A stretch of DNA of 64,000 nucleotides from Gordonia sihwensis NBRC 108236 (lineage in GTDB: Bacteria > Actinomycetota > Actinomycetes > Mycobacteriales > Mycobacteriaceae): NCBI RefSeq assembly GCF_000333035.1, contig NZ_BANU01000028.1, positions 20,686 through 84,685 of the forward strand, in the 5' to 3' direction. This document shows, in pieces, positions 52,869 through 61,558 of this stretch. The notes beneath the pieces are model-generated. The model worked only from the letters and a program-made list of their open reading frames with translations, ran no database searches and had not been told where the DNA came from. Positions within the stretch are counted from its first letter, which is position 1, and each line of letters starts with the position of its first letter. The translations under genes were made by a program, and so were the position numbers.

Positions 52869-53837
52869 ATGTCCGAACTGCCCCCGCCGATCACCCCGGT
52901 CCTCGAACCCGCCGCCAAAGAGTTGGCCGACGCGACCGACCCGCACCCCCGGATCTACGAGGTGCCGCCCGAAGAGGGCAGAAAGATCCTGTCCGACCTG
53001 CAGGACAACCCGGATGTGCCACGACCCGACGTGGACGAGGAGTGGGTCGAGGTGGATGCGGGCGAGTGGGGAACAGTGAGGACGCGCATCATCCGGCGCC
53101 GCGGCGAGACCGGGCCGCTGCCGGTCCTGGTCTACATCCACGGTGCCGGCTGGGTTTTCGGCGACGATCAGACCCACGACAGGCTGTTCCGCGAACTGAC
53201 CGTCGGAGCGGGCGCCGTAGGAGTCTTCCCGGTGTACGACCGCGCCCCCGAACACGGCTACCCGACCCAGGTGGAACAGAACTACGCCGTCGGCCGATGG
53301 ATTCTCGAGAACGGCGCGTCGTACGGCATGGACACCAGCCGGGTCGCGGTGACCGGCGAGTCCGTCGGCCGCTGCATGTCGGCGGTTTTCGCGCTGATGA
53401 ACAAGGACCGCGGCGGAATCGACCTCAAAGCACAGGCGCTGCTCTACCCGGTCACCAATGCCGACTTCGACACCCCGTCGTACCTGCAGTTCGCCGAGGG
53501 CTACTACCTGACGCGCGACGGGATGAAGTGGTTCTGGGACGCGTACACCACCGACCCCGCGCAACGCGCCGAGAAGTATGCGTCGCCGCTCCAGGCGAGT
53601 CTCGACGAACTCGAGGGACTTCCGCCGACACTCGTGATCACCGACGAGGCGGACGTGTTGCGCGACGAGGGCGAGCAGTACGCGAACAAACTGCGTGAAG
53701 CCGGGGTCGACGTCACTTCCGTCCGCGTCGCGGGTATGGTGCACGACTTCCTGCTGCTCGACAGCCTGCGCGACACCAAGGCCGCCATCGTCGCCCGGAA
53801 ACTGACGATCGACTTCCTCCGGGATGCGCTGAACTGA
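52869..53837 (+). CDS. alpha/beta hydrolase, hormone-sensitive-lipase-like, with altered motifs
   Basis: A 322-residue hydrolase of the HSL/LipN type. The oxyanion motif reads IHGAGWVFG (usually HGGG), the nucleophile elbow GESVGRCMS (usually GDSAGGN), the acid DEADVLRDEG and the histidine GMVHDF. The changed oxyanion and elbow residues are odd and may alter the substrate, but Ser-Asp-His is complete. A 19-bp operator candidate lies upstream. Followed by a Ddn-like gene. Starts upstream of ATG 52869 (GTG/ATG at 52809) would begin at the operator and are rejected. Confidence 0.82.
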   Translation: MSELPPPITPVLEPAAKELADATDPHPRIYEVPPEEGRKILSDLQDNPDVPRPDVDEEWVEVDAGEWGTVRTRIIRRRGETGPLPVLVYIHGAGWVFGDDQTHDRLFRELTVGAGAVGVFPVYDRAPEHGYPTQVEQNYAVGRWILENGASYGMDTSRVAVTGESVGRCMSAVFALMNKDRGGIDLKAQALLYPVTNADFDTPSYLQFAEGYYLTRDGMKWFWDAYTTDPAQRAEKYASPLQASLDELEGLPPTLVITDEADVLRDEGEQYANKLREAGVDVTSVRVAGMVHDFLLLDSLRDTKAAIVARKLTIDFLRDALN

Positions 53838-53856
53838 CCGAGTGAGGGATGATCAG

Positions 53857-54297
53857 ATGATCCCGCGCCCGACCAGAGACTGGGCGCCCAAACTGATGAA
53901 CTGGGCCCACCGCCTGGTGCTGACCGTCAGCGGGGGCCGACTGCTGGACCGGCCGTTCGGCATGCCGGTGGTCGAACTCCACACCGTCGGCAGGAAATCC
54001 GGCCTGCCCCGCAGTTGCTACCTCACCACCCCGGTGCACGACGACCAGCGACTGATTCTTGTCGCGTCGAAGGGCGGCGACGATCGCGACCCGGACTGGT
54101 ATCGAAATCTCATGGCGACGCCCGACGCCGAGATCACTCTCGACGGAAATCGGATACCGATCCACGCACGGACGGCTGATCCGCAGGAGAAAGCCGAACT
54201 CTGGCCCGAAGTGGTCCGCGCATACCGCGGATACGCGAAGTACCAGGAGCGCACCAGTCGCGACATCCCGCTGGTGATCTGCGACCTGCGTCCCTGA
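53857..54297 (+). CDS. deazaflavin-dependent nitroreductase/quinone reductase (Ddn family)
   Basis: About 146 residues of the Ddn/DUF385 fold: MPVVELHTVGRKSGLPRSCY is the core signature, and SKGGDDRDPDWYRNLMATPD the F420-phosphate-binding part. Such proteins use F420H2 to reduce quinones or nitro compounds at the membrane. ATG 53857 is favoured by GAGGGA seven bases upstream; GTG 53842 is also in frame. It is the last gene of the redox set and lies 19 bp after the hydrolase. Confidence 0.85.
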   Translation: MIPRPTRDWAPKLMNWAHRLVLTVSGGRLLDRPFGMPVVELHTVGRKSGLPRSCYLTTPVHDDQRLILVASKGGDDRDPDWYRNLMATPDAEITLDGNRIPIHARTADPQEKAELWPEVVRAYRGYAKYQERTSRDIPLVICDLRP

Positions 54298-54723
54298 CAG
54301 CGGCGCAGCGAATGGAGTCGGACTACAGCCGAAGGTCGTCCGGCCATACTGCCGAACTCGCGGTGGCCCTGCCGTTCGTCCCGTCGCGGAGTCATATCCG
54401 ACCGCCTCGGATGGCTGTCCCATTTGCGCGGACATTCATCGGCGCCGGTCGATGAGATCTCACACCGCAGACACGGCGCCCCGGAGCACCTCACGTTTCC
54501 ACCGGAGATCGCTTCCAAGCACACAGCCTGCGCGAGTGGCCTGAACTCAGCGGCCCGTCTCACGCTGTCGCTGGAACGGATGATCTCAGGTCCTCAATAT
54601 GAGGGATTCTCCTGCGCAGCAACCGCACTCCAAGTCGGTTGACCGTTAGCGTCACTCCACACCGTGTCGCACTCGGTCCGCGTTCGAGGACACTCGACCG
54701 GCAAGAATTTCGAAGGAGAAACC
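54298..54723. other. 426-bp gap, no gene seen
   Basis: Only short overlapping frames without start sites or codon bias. The end (about 54700-54723) holds GAAGGAGAAACC, the ribosome-binding site of the secreted-protein gene that follows. No repeat or strong hairpin was noticed. Confidence 0.6.
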
Positions 54724-55119
54724 ATGAATAAGTTCCTGACCCCCGTCGCACTGGCCGGGGCCGCCGCTGCGCTCAGCCTGGGTCTCGGCACAGGAGCCGG
54801 AGTAGCCGATGCCCGCATCTCTGCCGGTCCCCTCACCCTCAGCGTCAAAGGAACGTGCTCCGCGCCGGGCGACAGCATCAAGGAGTTCTACGTCTGGACC
54901 CCGGAGAACGGCAAGAAACGCGCCACCTCCGGCAAGTCGGCGACGCATACGTTCCAGATCAACAAGAAGAAGATGGGCGACACATACTTCAACTGGAAAC
55001 TGACATGCAAGATGTCCGGTAGCACCGGCGAGAACCAGAAGAAGTACGGCGGCAGCATCAACGGGACCAAGTACAACTACACCGTCGAACGCTTCTACAA
55101 CAAAACCAAGAAGCCGTAG
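54724..55119 (+). CDS. small secreted protein, Lys-rich
   Basis: A 131-residue protein. MNKFLTPVALAGAAAALSLG plus LGTGAGVADA is a signal peptide with cleavage near residue 31, and about 100 mature residues follow. The mature part has two cysteines (KGTCSAP, KLTCKMSG) that could pair, and many lysines and asparagines (TFQINKKKMGDTYFNWKLT), giving a basic protein of probably beta-type structure. Strong ribosome-binding site GAAGGAG. Not recognised; could be an exported binding or envelope protein. Confidence 0.75.
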   Translation: MNKFLTPVALAGAAAALSLGLGTGAGVADARISAGPLTLSVKGTCSAPGDSIKEFYVWTPENGKKRATSGKSATHTFQINKKKMGDTYFNWKLTCKMSGSTGENQKKYGGSINGTKYNYTVERFYNKTKKP

Positions 55120-55493
55120 ACGCTCACCGGACTCTATCCCGGTCTTCGTGATGTCTTACGAAAGGCTGGGCAGGACGGAAGCGCGAACTCGGCGTAGACC
55201 AGTCGTCAGCGACGCACATGTGCACGACCCCCGATAGTCCGAGACTGACTCCGCAGAGCGGAACTGGCAACCGCACTGCATCGGCGTCGATGCGGCCGTC
55301 GTGCGATCCACTATGCAGGGCGGCCGCGCAGGGGCTATGCACAACGACTCTGCCCACTGCGGAGAAGAGGACACCTGGACGCGCCGCGCAGCCGGCATCC
55401 GGGTGTCCCTCCGCAGATCATCACAGAACTTCTGCGGACACGGCTGAGGCACGATGGTCACCCTTCTAGGCCCAGACTGCCGGGCACGCCAGA
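55120..55493. other. 374-bp gap, no convincing gene
   Basis: Short frames in several directions, none with a good start or recognisable product. The sequence differs in feel from core DNA (broken small inverted repeats, mixed GC) and borders the insertion-sequence-rich segment. Confidence 0.5.
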
Positions 55494-56014
55494 TCAGACG
55501 CCTCCTCCTCCTCGTGCAGCAGCCCGAGGGACCGACCAGCGGGATCGCCTCCCAATGACCTGTCCACGGTTTCCGCCGCGATCGGATTCTCCTAGTGCGC
55601 TCACCGCACCCACCAGACCAATGTCAGCACCATTGTCGCCGGTCGTGGGAGCGATCAAGCCGCCGCCCGTATCGCCCGGAGGATCTGCGAGAATGGGGTA
55701 CAAAACGTTGTCGGCCGGTTCCACAACTAGAACCAAGTTGCCGTTCTCGTCGACCTCGTACCAGGTCTTCTGCGGTCGGCCGGCGGCGTCGAACGCCCAC
55801 GGACGCCCGATCTGCTTGACGACCTTCCCGTCAGCATCGAGCACCGTCGCCGAACCGTCCGAGTTGATTCGAATGTGTCCACCGGGAGGCACATTCTCAT
55901 CGAAAACGTACCGATCGGGGCTGCTCCTGTCGTGAATCAGGACCAAGTCAGACGAGCCGATCTTCCCCCGAGTCGACCCACCCCGCGAGAGCAACGACCG
56001 CGCCCGCGGACTAG
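55494..56014 (-). pseudogene. 3' fragment of a secreted/wall protein gene cut by an IS5-type element
   Basis: The minus-strand frame ends at 55494 and encodes a Gly/Pro/Asp-rich protein end (YVFDENVPPGGHIRINSDGS; AFDAAGRPQKTWYEVDENGN). It runs open into the left end of the insertion sequence at 56015. If the element and one CTAG copy are removed, the frame continues on the other side for some 20 codons (RWTSAGSATSPRAR) to a TGA near 57090, and no proper start is visible there. So the original 5' part is missing or rearranged. The family is not recognised, though the style is that of large secreted actinobacterial proteins. Confidence 0.6.
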
Positions 56015-57020
56015 GTTCTGTTACGAAAGTGGCTGGTGTGGCGTCGGCGTGTCCGCGTGCATGACGGGAGGCCTCCGCGCTAACGCAGTTGGTGTCTAAT
56101 TATCAACGTTCGCAGGGAGGCCTCCCATGGCCACCGTATCGGCATCAGCGCGCCATGACCTGACCGACAGGCAGTGGACGGTTCTCGAGCCGCACCTTCC
56201 AACCCCGCCCAGACGCGGTCGACCCCGCCAGTATTGTCTGCGAGCGCTGATCGACGGGGTCCGCTCCCGAACTCGCATCGGCTGTCCGTGGCGAGGCGTT
56301 CCAGACCGTTACGGCCCGTGGTGGCCGGTGTACGCCTTGTTCACTCAATGGCAGGTCGCCGGAATCTGGGCACGAATCGATGCCGAACTACGCGCCGATG
56401 CTGCCGCCTCAAATCGACTGTCGTGGCAGGTCAGCGTTGATTCGATGACGTCCAGAGCTCATGCGCACGCCGCAGGCGCTCGCGCCGACAGCCTCGAGAA
56501 GGTGCCCGACGAACCGTCCGATCACGCGCTCGGACGATCCCGCGGCGGCTGGTCGACGAAGACCCATGTCGCGATCGATCAGCACCGCGGAGTGCTCTCC
56601 TTCCTCCTGACCGCCGGCCAGTGCGGCGACAGCCCCGAGATGATTCCCGTCCTGGAAGGAATCCGAGTCTGCCGCGCCGGTCCCGGCCGACCACGGTCTC
56701 GCCCCGACCGGGTCCTCGCGGACAAGGCCTACTCATCGAAGGCCAACCGGACCTGGCTGCGAACCCACCACAGCAAGGCCACGATCGCTCAACCGTCCGA
56801 CCAACACGGACACCGCAAACGACGAGGATCGGTCGGCGGACGCCCACCCGCGTTCGACTCCGAGCGATACAAGGACCGCCATGCCGTCGAATGTGGCATC
56901 AACCAGCTAACACAACACCGAGCCTGCGCAACCCGCTACGACAAACTCGCCGTCCGCTTCGCCGCCACCATCGAAATCGCAAGCATCAATCACTGGCTCA
57001 GACGACTTTCGCAACAGAAC
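56015..57020 (+). mobile_element. IS5-family insertion sequence with CTAG target duplication
   Basis: 1006 bp. The left end GTTCTGTTACGAAAGT (56015-56030) is matched inverted by the right end ACTTTCGCAACAGAAC (57005-57020), one mismatch in 16. Direct repeats CTAG flank it at 56011-56014 and 57021-57024, the usual IS5-group target. Contains one DDE transposase gene. The intact duplications suggest recent insertion. Confidence 0.88.
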
Positions 57021-57266
57021 CTAGTAGCGGAGCCCGCACTCGTCCACCGATCAAGGACGGGGAGAATTACGATCTTACAACTTCAATTCCTGCGATTGCC
57101 GATAGATCCTCAACAGAAAACCCATCTGGAGAGTTCAACACGGAAACGGGAATCGCAATGTTCACGTTTGGGCTCTGAACATGCCGATAAGGACGCCCGC
57201 CCATCGACACCTTCCGTTCATAATCACCGTCCACCGCCCTCGCCACTCCGCCACGGATCAGCATAA
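56127..57266 (+). CDS. IS5-family transposase; frame has no stop inside the element
   Basis: DDE transposase of the IS5/IS427-like group: DLTDRQWTVLEPHLPTPPRR and DGVRSRTRIGCPWRGVPDRY at the start, first acid in SVDSMTSRAHAHAAG, second in VLADKAYSSK, and the C-terminal YKDRHAVECGINQLTQHR with the glutamate. The native protein would end near the right repeat (~residue 298), but no stop occurs before 57020, so translation runs on into flanking DNA, adding about 80 residues of antisense-like sequence to 57266. Whether this copy is active is unclear. Confidence 0.85.
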   Translation: MATVSASARHDLTDRQWTVLEPHLPTPPRRGRPRQYCLRALIDGVRSRTRIGCPWRGVPDRYGPWWPVYALFTQWQVAGIWARIDAELRADAAASNRLSWQVSVDSMTSRAHAHAAGARADSLEKVPDEPSDHALGRSRGGWSTKTHVAIDQHRGVLSFLLTAGQCGDSPEMIPVLEGIRVCRAGPGRPRSRPDRVLADKAYSSKANRTWLRTHHSKATIAQPSDQHGHRKRRGSVGGRPPAFDSERYKDRHAVECGINQLTQHRACATRYDKLAVRFAATIEIASINHWLRRLSQQNLVAEPALVHRSRTGRITILQLQFLRLPIDPQQKTHLESSTRKRESQCSRLGSEHADKDARPSTPSVHNHRPPPSPLRHGSA

Positions 57267-57783
57267 TCCGCCGGACATTATTTGCCGAGACCACATTCGT
57301 GATGCCGAGAAATAGCGATGTCGTAGTCGTAGAGTGAAGCCGTATGCGCGTGTGAGATCTAGCCGTAAGCAGCGCTGCATACGCAACGACCAGAGCAATT
57401 CCGATTATGACCGGGGCGCGACCGGAAACGCCTCCCCCTGGAAGAACAGCAGGAGAAACAATTGGCGAGAGAATCATCGAGACGCCACTAATCAGCGGAA
57501 CCAAGAAGACAAACCCAAAGGTTCTGCCGACATCAATATCGAATCCGCCGTCAACCTGCACCACGCGAATTGCCATGAACTTTGGCGTCAATACCGGCGA
57601 CTTTAGGTACAGCAAGAACCAGAAAGACCAAGGAACGATTCCATACAATAACGCTGCGATGACTATACCCCACTTGACATCAAGGGCAGGCCAGATATTC
57701 ACAAGTGCCCAGACATACACGACTAGCATCAAAATCAGCAACGCCTCAAGAACGGCTACAGTGCCACCCTGCACACTGTGCAT
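57067..57783 (-). CDS. hypothetical membrane protein, lower-GC
   Basis: A ~238-residue protein with four hydrophobic segments in two pairs (VAVLEALLILMLVVYVWALV, IVIAALLYGIVPWSFWFLLY, FVFLVPLISGVSMIL, IIGIALVVAYAALLT) and a C-terminal soluble part. Not recognised. ATG 57783 is chosen because the longer frame (to 57879) would overlap the upstream gene by 50 bp; TTG/GTG starts in between are possible. GC is clearly lower than in the rest of the window. It pairs with the next upstream gene and is bounded by an IS on each side. Confidence 0.65.
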   Translation of the reverse strand: MHSVQGGTVAVLEALLILMLVVYVWALVNIWPALDVKWGIVIAALLYGIVPWSFWFLLYLKSPVLTPKFMAIRVVQVDGGFDIDVGRTFGFVFLVPLISGVSMILSPIVSPAVLPGGGVSGRAPVIIGIALVVAYAALLTARSHTRIRLHSTTTTSLFLGITNVVSANNVRRIMLIRGGVARAVDGDYERKVSMGGRPYRHVQSPNVNIAIPVSVLNSPDGFSVEDLSAIAGIEVVRS

Positions 57784-57829
57784 TCGACGAATTCGCTCGA
57801 CTTCATTCAATCTAAGGCTACCGATCGCA

Positions 57830-58366
57830 TTATTCGAATAAAGTCCGCGCGTCGATTGACCGGAGTGACGGAATCCCATCTGATTGCATTAGCACAGGCA
57901 CCGACGACGCTCGCTGAGCAAGAATCGCGCAACCCTCAGACTCCGGATCATCTAATACCTCCACCTCAGTCACAGTACGAACAAGACCCCGGAACCGGGC
58001 ATCTATGATCGAATAATAGAGGACTCCTCGACGGCCAGCGTCGACGATCGGCTCTGTTCTCATCTCAATCACATCAAAATCAGGCAGGTTTGGAATCGAT
58101 TCGACCGTACCATCGATCAGTTCCAACGCGTCGTTCAAAGGTACGTTTATGCGCCAGAATGCCGCCCAACAGTTAGGAGAGAACCCAGCAACACCCAAAC
58201 CTGAAGCCCGCACTACATATAGTCCGCGCTCCAAATCTGCCTTGGACTCATAGTCTTTCCAAGAGGAAGGAATAGACCACAGCCTGTCCGGCCTGACGTG
58301 ACTTCGGAGTCGTAACGACGTGGCAGTCGCACTACTCCTTTCAATCCGCTTCTCTAAGGTTTCCAC
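57830..58366 (-). CDS. hypothetical soluble protein, lower-GC, beside an IS1380-type element
   Basis: A 178-residue soluble protein not recognised (VRPDRLWSIPSSWKDYESKA; VYSIPNLPDF-like acidic core). It begins METLEKRIERSSATATSLRL, 28 bp from the left end of the IS1380-type element, so its own promoter may have been displaced. Same strand and close to the membrane protein, suggesting an operon of two orphan genes carried as a small island. Confidence 0.6.
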   Translation of the reverse strand: METLEKRIERSSATATSLRLRSHVRPDRLWSIPSSWKDYESKADLERGLYVVRASGLGVAGFSPNCWAAFWRINVPLNDALELIDGTVESIPNLPDFDVIEMRTEPIVDAGRRGVLYYSIIDARFRGLVRTVTEVEVLDDPESEGCAILAQRASSVPVLMQSDGIPSLRSIDARTLFE

Positions 58367-58394
58367 TGCGTCCCCACCAATCTGATGGCGCTAA

Positions 58395-60056
58395 CCCCGG
58401 TAGTTCACGGGGATCTGCGGATCGCTGGGTGAAAATAGACCGAAGTGCTTCCTGAACAGGGGAAACTGGGACTTGTTTAAGGTTCCTGATCCTCAAGCAG
58501 AAAGCACTCGGTAGGTGAAGCGTACTTCGTGGTCGTCTGGTCTGTCGTTCTCCGTCGAGGATGTCGGGGTGATTGCTCATGCCGGGGTCATCGCGCCGCG
58601 TCTTCTGGCTGATCGCGTCGGCCTGACCGCCGAGCTGTCGGGGGCCATGGCGCAGCGCCGATCCATCCCGATCCATGACCGTGGCAGGGTGTTGACCGAT
58701 GTCGCGGTGATGCTCACAGGTGGCGGCACGTCCATCGCCGACATCCGCGTCCTGCGCCACCAATCCACTGTCCTGGGTCCGGTCGCCTCCTCTCCGACGG
58801 TGTGGCGCGCCCTGGACGAGGTCACCGCTGGTAAACGCAAAAAGATCCAGGTCGCGCGGGCCCGTACGCGGCGGCATGTGTGGTCCCAGCTGCCCGGCGG
58901 GGTGCCGGCCTCCAAGTGCGCGGGCCGGGATCTGGGGGACACGGTCGTGCTCGATGTGGACGCCACCATCGTGGTCACCCACAGCGAGAAAGAACAGAGC
59001 GCGCCGACCTACAAGCGCACCTTCGGCTACCACCCGATCGGCGTGTGGTGCGACAACACAGAAGAGTTCCTCGCTGCGAGCTTGCGGCCGGGCAACGCGG
59101 GGTCGAACACCGCGGCCGACCACATCGACGTCCTGGGGCAAGCCATCGCCCAGATTCCCGCCGCCCATCGGCGTGATGTGCTGATCCGATCCGACGGCGC
59201 CGGCGCCTCCCATGACCTGTTGGAGTGGATCTCCGAGCAGAATCGGATCCGTGGTCGGCGGGTGGAGTACTCGGTCGGCTTCTCGATCACCGCCGGAATC
59301 CGCCGGGCCATCGCGATCGCCCCCGACACCGCGTGGGGGCCAGCGGTGAATCAAGACGGCGACCTGAGGCCGGGCGCGGAGATCGCCGAGCTGACTGGAC
59401 TGCTGCCGCCCAGGATGCTCGCCAAGTGGCCCGACGGGATGCGGGTCATCGTCCGCCGTGAGCGGCCCCACCCCGGCGCCCAGTTGTCGATGTTCGAGGA
59501 ACTCGACGGGTGGCGCTACCAGGCGTTCGTCACCAACACCGCCACCGGTCAACTGCAGTTCCTCGAGGCCAGGCATCGGGCGCACGCCCGGGTGGAGGAC
59601 CGGATCCGCCACGCCAAAGACACCGGCCTGGGCCGTCTGCCCTCGCGAGAGTTCGCTCTCAACCAGGCATGGCTGGTGGCGGTGATGATCGCCGCCGACC
59701 TCGTCGCCTGGACCCGGATGCTGGCCTGCACCGGCGCCGCCACCATCCTCGCAGCGTGCGAGCCCAAAGCGATGCGCTACCGCTTCCTCCACGTCGCCGC
59801 CCTACTGACCCGCAGCAGCCGACGTAGACGGGTCAAAATCCCCGAGACCTGGCCCTGGGCCACCGCCATCGAAGCGGTGTTCCACACGATCGCCGCGATC
59901 CCCAAACCGGCCTGACCCCACCTGCCCACCCACGACAGCACCACCCGGAGACCCGCCCACCGGCAGCGCCAGCCGGCGCCCAAACACGTCTACACGACCC
60001 GCCGGACACAACATCCGTAGAAACCCGACTCCATCACGCCCCATGAATCAGCGGGG
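58395..60056 (+). mobile_element. IS1380-family insertion sequence
   Basis: About 1.66 kb bounded by imperfect 18-bp inverted ends: CCCCGGTAGTTCACGGGG (58395-58412) and, inverted, CCCCGCTGATTCATGGGG (60039-60056). The four bases outside each end do not match (CTAA versus CTTG), so no target duplication is evident. The element may have been a site of recombination. Carries one complete transposase gene. Confidence 0.75.
58515..59915 (+). CDS. IS1380-family transposase
   Basis: A 466-residue DDE transposase of the IS1380 type. LGDTVVLDVDATIVVTHSEK carries the first aspartate, DVLIRSDGAGASHDLLEWIS the second, and VEDRIRHAKDTGLGRLPSRE the glutamate, in the standard order. Starts with GTG 58515 and is intact. 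The gene is GC-rich like the host chromosome. Confidence 0.92.
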   Translation: MKRTSWSSGLSFSVEDVGVIAHAGVIAPRLLADRVGLTAELSGAMAQRRSIPIHDRGRVLTDVAVMLTGGGTSIADIRVLRHQSTVLGPVASSPTVWRALDEVTAGKRKKIQVARARTRRHVWSQLPGGVPASKCAGRDLGDTVVLDVDATIVVTHSEKEQSAPTYKRTFGYHPIGVWCDNTEEFLAASLRPGNAGSNTAADHIDVLGQAIAQIPAAHRRDVLIRSDGAGASHDLLEWISEQNRIRGRRVEYSVGFSITAGIRRAIAIAPDTAWGPAVNQDGDLRPGAEIAELTGLLPPRMLAKWPDGMRVIVRRERPHPGAQLSMFEELDGWRYQAFVTNTATGQLQFLEARHRAHARVEDRIRHAKDTGLGRLPSREFALNQAWLVAVMIAADLVAWTRMLACTGAATILAACEPKAMRYRFLHVAALLTRSSRRRRVKIPETWPWATAIEAVFHTIAAIPKPA

Positions 60057-60342
60057 CTTGCGGCAAGATGTGGTCTGTGTTCTACTTGTGGCGCAGGACA
60101 CAGTCGTCCGTTTGGGAGTGGCAGCGCGTGGTGGGTCAGCCGAGTGGGCCTGGCTTGTTCGCTCAAACAACCTCAGCGAGAGAAGGTTGGCTATGACAGC
60201 GACTGCTATCAGGGATGGTGGTTCTCCACACACTGAATCGGCCAGCGTGTAGCAAATTTTGACATCCCCATTTGTTCCTATCAACCTCCTTGGCCGCGCG
60301 GAGCGACTGAGGAATATCGAGAAGAGACAGGAGATTTTTCTG
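60057..60342. other. leader region before the alcohol dehydrogenase, with one tiny frame
   Basis: 286 bp between the IS1380-type end and the alcohol dehydrogenase ATG. It holds a small frame starting ATG at 60193 (MTATAIRDGGSPHTESASV, stop at 60250-60252) that could be a leader peptide or the start of a gene cut off by rearrangement. CAGGAG precedes the dehydrogenase ATG. Confidence 0.4.
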
Positions 60343-61467
60343 ATGAAAACACGAGGCGCGATTTGCTGGGAGCCTGGCGCGAACAAGGGTTGGTCAGTCG
60401 AAGAGATCGAACTGGGTGATCCTCGGCCTGATGAAGTACGAGTCAAACTCGCAGCGTCGGGGCTCTGTCATTCGGACGACCATATCGACTCCGGCATCTT
60501 TGTCGGCTTGGAGCCTATGGTCGGTGGACACGAAGGCGCCGGAATCGTTGAGGAAGTCGGCTCCGCAGTCAAGGGAATCGTGCCGGGCGACCACGTCGTG
60601 CTGGCGTTTATCCCCTCCTGCGGCCGTTGCTACTCCTGTGTCAGTGGACATTCGCATCTTTGCGATCTCGGAGCCCACCTCTTCGGAGGAGTGGCGCTCT
60701 CGGACGGGACCCACCGGGTCCAAGCGCGTGGCAAAGGCGTAGGGACGATGTGCTTGCTGGGAACCTTCTCCCCGTATGTTGTTGTCCACGAGGACAATGT
60801 CATCAAGATCCGTGACGATGTTCCGCTTGATCGGGCCGCGCTCGTAGGGTGTGGCGTCACGACGGGGTGGGGTTCGGCATTTCACACCGCGGGCACCCAG
60901 CCCGGAGACACGGTGGCCGTGATTGGCGTCGGCGGAATCGGCATGAACGCAGTACAAGGTGCCCGCCTCGCAGGTGCCAAGAACATCATTGCGATCGACA
61001 CTGTGGCTTACAAACGAGAGCGCGCCAAGGAGTTCGGCGCAACGCATGTGGCCGCAAGCATGGAGGAAGCCCTGCCCCTTATCGCGGAGCTAACTCGGGG
61101 CACCCTGGCGCATCGGGCCATCCTGACCACCAGCGTTGCTGAGGGCGAGCTGGTGGAGCCAGCACTGAAGCTGGTCGGCAAACGGGGAGTGCTGGTTCTG
61201 ACCTCGAGTGCACCGGGCGATCAAATAAAGGTCGACCTGGATCTGTTAACCCTCACCTTGTACGAGAAGGAAATTCGCGGCGGTCTGTTCGGATCATCGA
61301 ATCCCCGCATTGATATCCCCCGCCTGCTCGACTGGTATATGGAGGGAGAACTCAAGCTCGACGAACTGGTCACTACTACCTACACCCTCGACCAGGTTAA
61401 CCAAGGATACAAAGACATGTTGGATGGCAAAAATTTGCGCGGCATCATCACCTACGAAGAGGCTTGA
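60343..61467 (+). CDS. NDMA-dependent (mycofactocin-type) alcohol dehydrogenase
   Basis: A 374-residue zinc-containing medium-chain dehydrogenase. Catalytic zinc residues are in SGLCHSDDH and GGHEGAGIVEEVG, the structural zinc cysteines in PSCGRCYSCVSGHSHLC, and the nucleotide motif is GVGGIGMNAVQGA. This group (first seen in Rhodococcus, linked to mycofactocin) holds a tightly bound NADH and is assayed with an artificial acceptor, NDMA. ATG 60343 follows CAGGAGATTTTTCTG. Paired with an aldehyde dehydrogenase 91 bp downstream, giving alcohol to acid oxidation. Codon use is less GC-rich than in core genes. Confidence 0.88.
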   Translation: MKTRGAICWEPGANKGWSVEEIELGDPRPDEVRVKLAASGLCHSDDHIDSGIFVGLEPMVGGHEGAGIVEEVGSAVKGIVPGDHVVLAFIPSCGRCYSCVSGHSHLCDLGAHLFGGVALSDGTHRVQARGKGVGTMCLLGTFSPYVVVHEDNVIKIRDDVPLDRAALVGCGVTTGWGSAFHTAGTQPGDTVAVIGVGGIGMNAVQGARLAGAKNIIAIDTVAYKRERAKEFGATHVAASMEEALPLIAELTRGTLAHRAILTTSVAEGELVEPALKLVGKRGVLVLTSSAPGDQIKVDLDLLTLTLYEKEIRGGLFGSSNPRIDIPRLLDWYMEGELKLDELVTTTYTLDQVNQGYKDMLDGKNLRGIITYEEA

Positions 61468-61558
61468 GTTTCATGACCAGCACCACACACCACAGGACAC
61501 TTTCCTGGGCTAAGGAAGCTGAGTACACATTCAAGTTCAGAAAGTTGGTTCTGGGAAC

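Noticed and set aside
58341..59792. 483-codon minus frame opposite the IS1380 transposase
   Set aside because: Antisense shadow across an IS end; no domain seen.
60043..60252. 69-codon frame before the alcohol dehydrogenase as a full gene
   Set aside because: Starts inside the IS end and lacks codon bias; only the last 19 codons from ATG 60193 have a plausible start, and these are left as uncertain.
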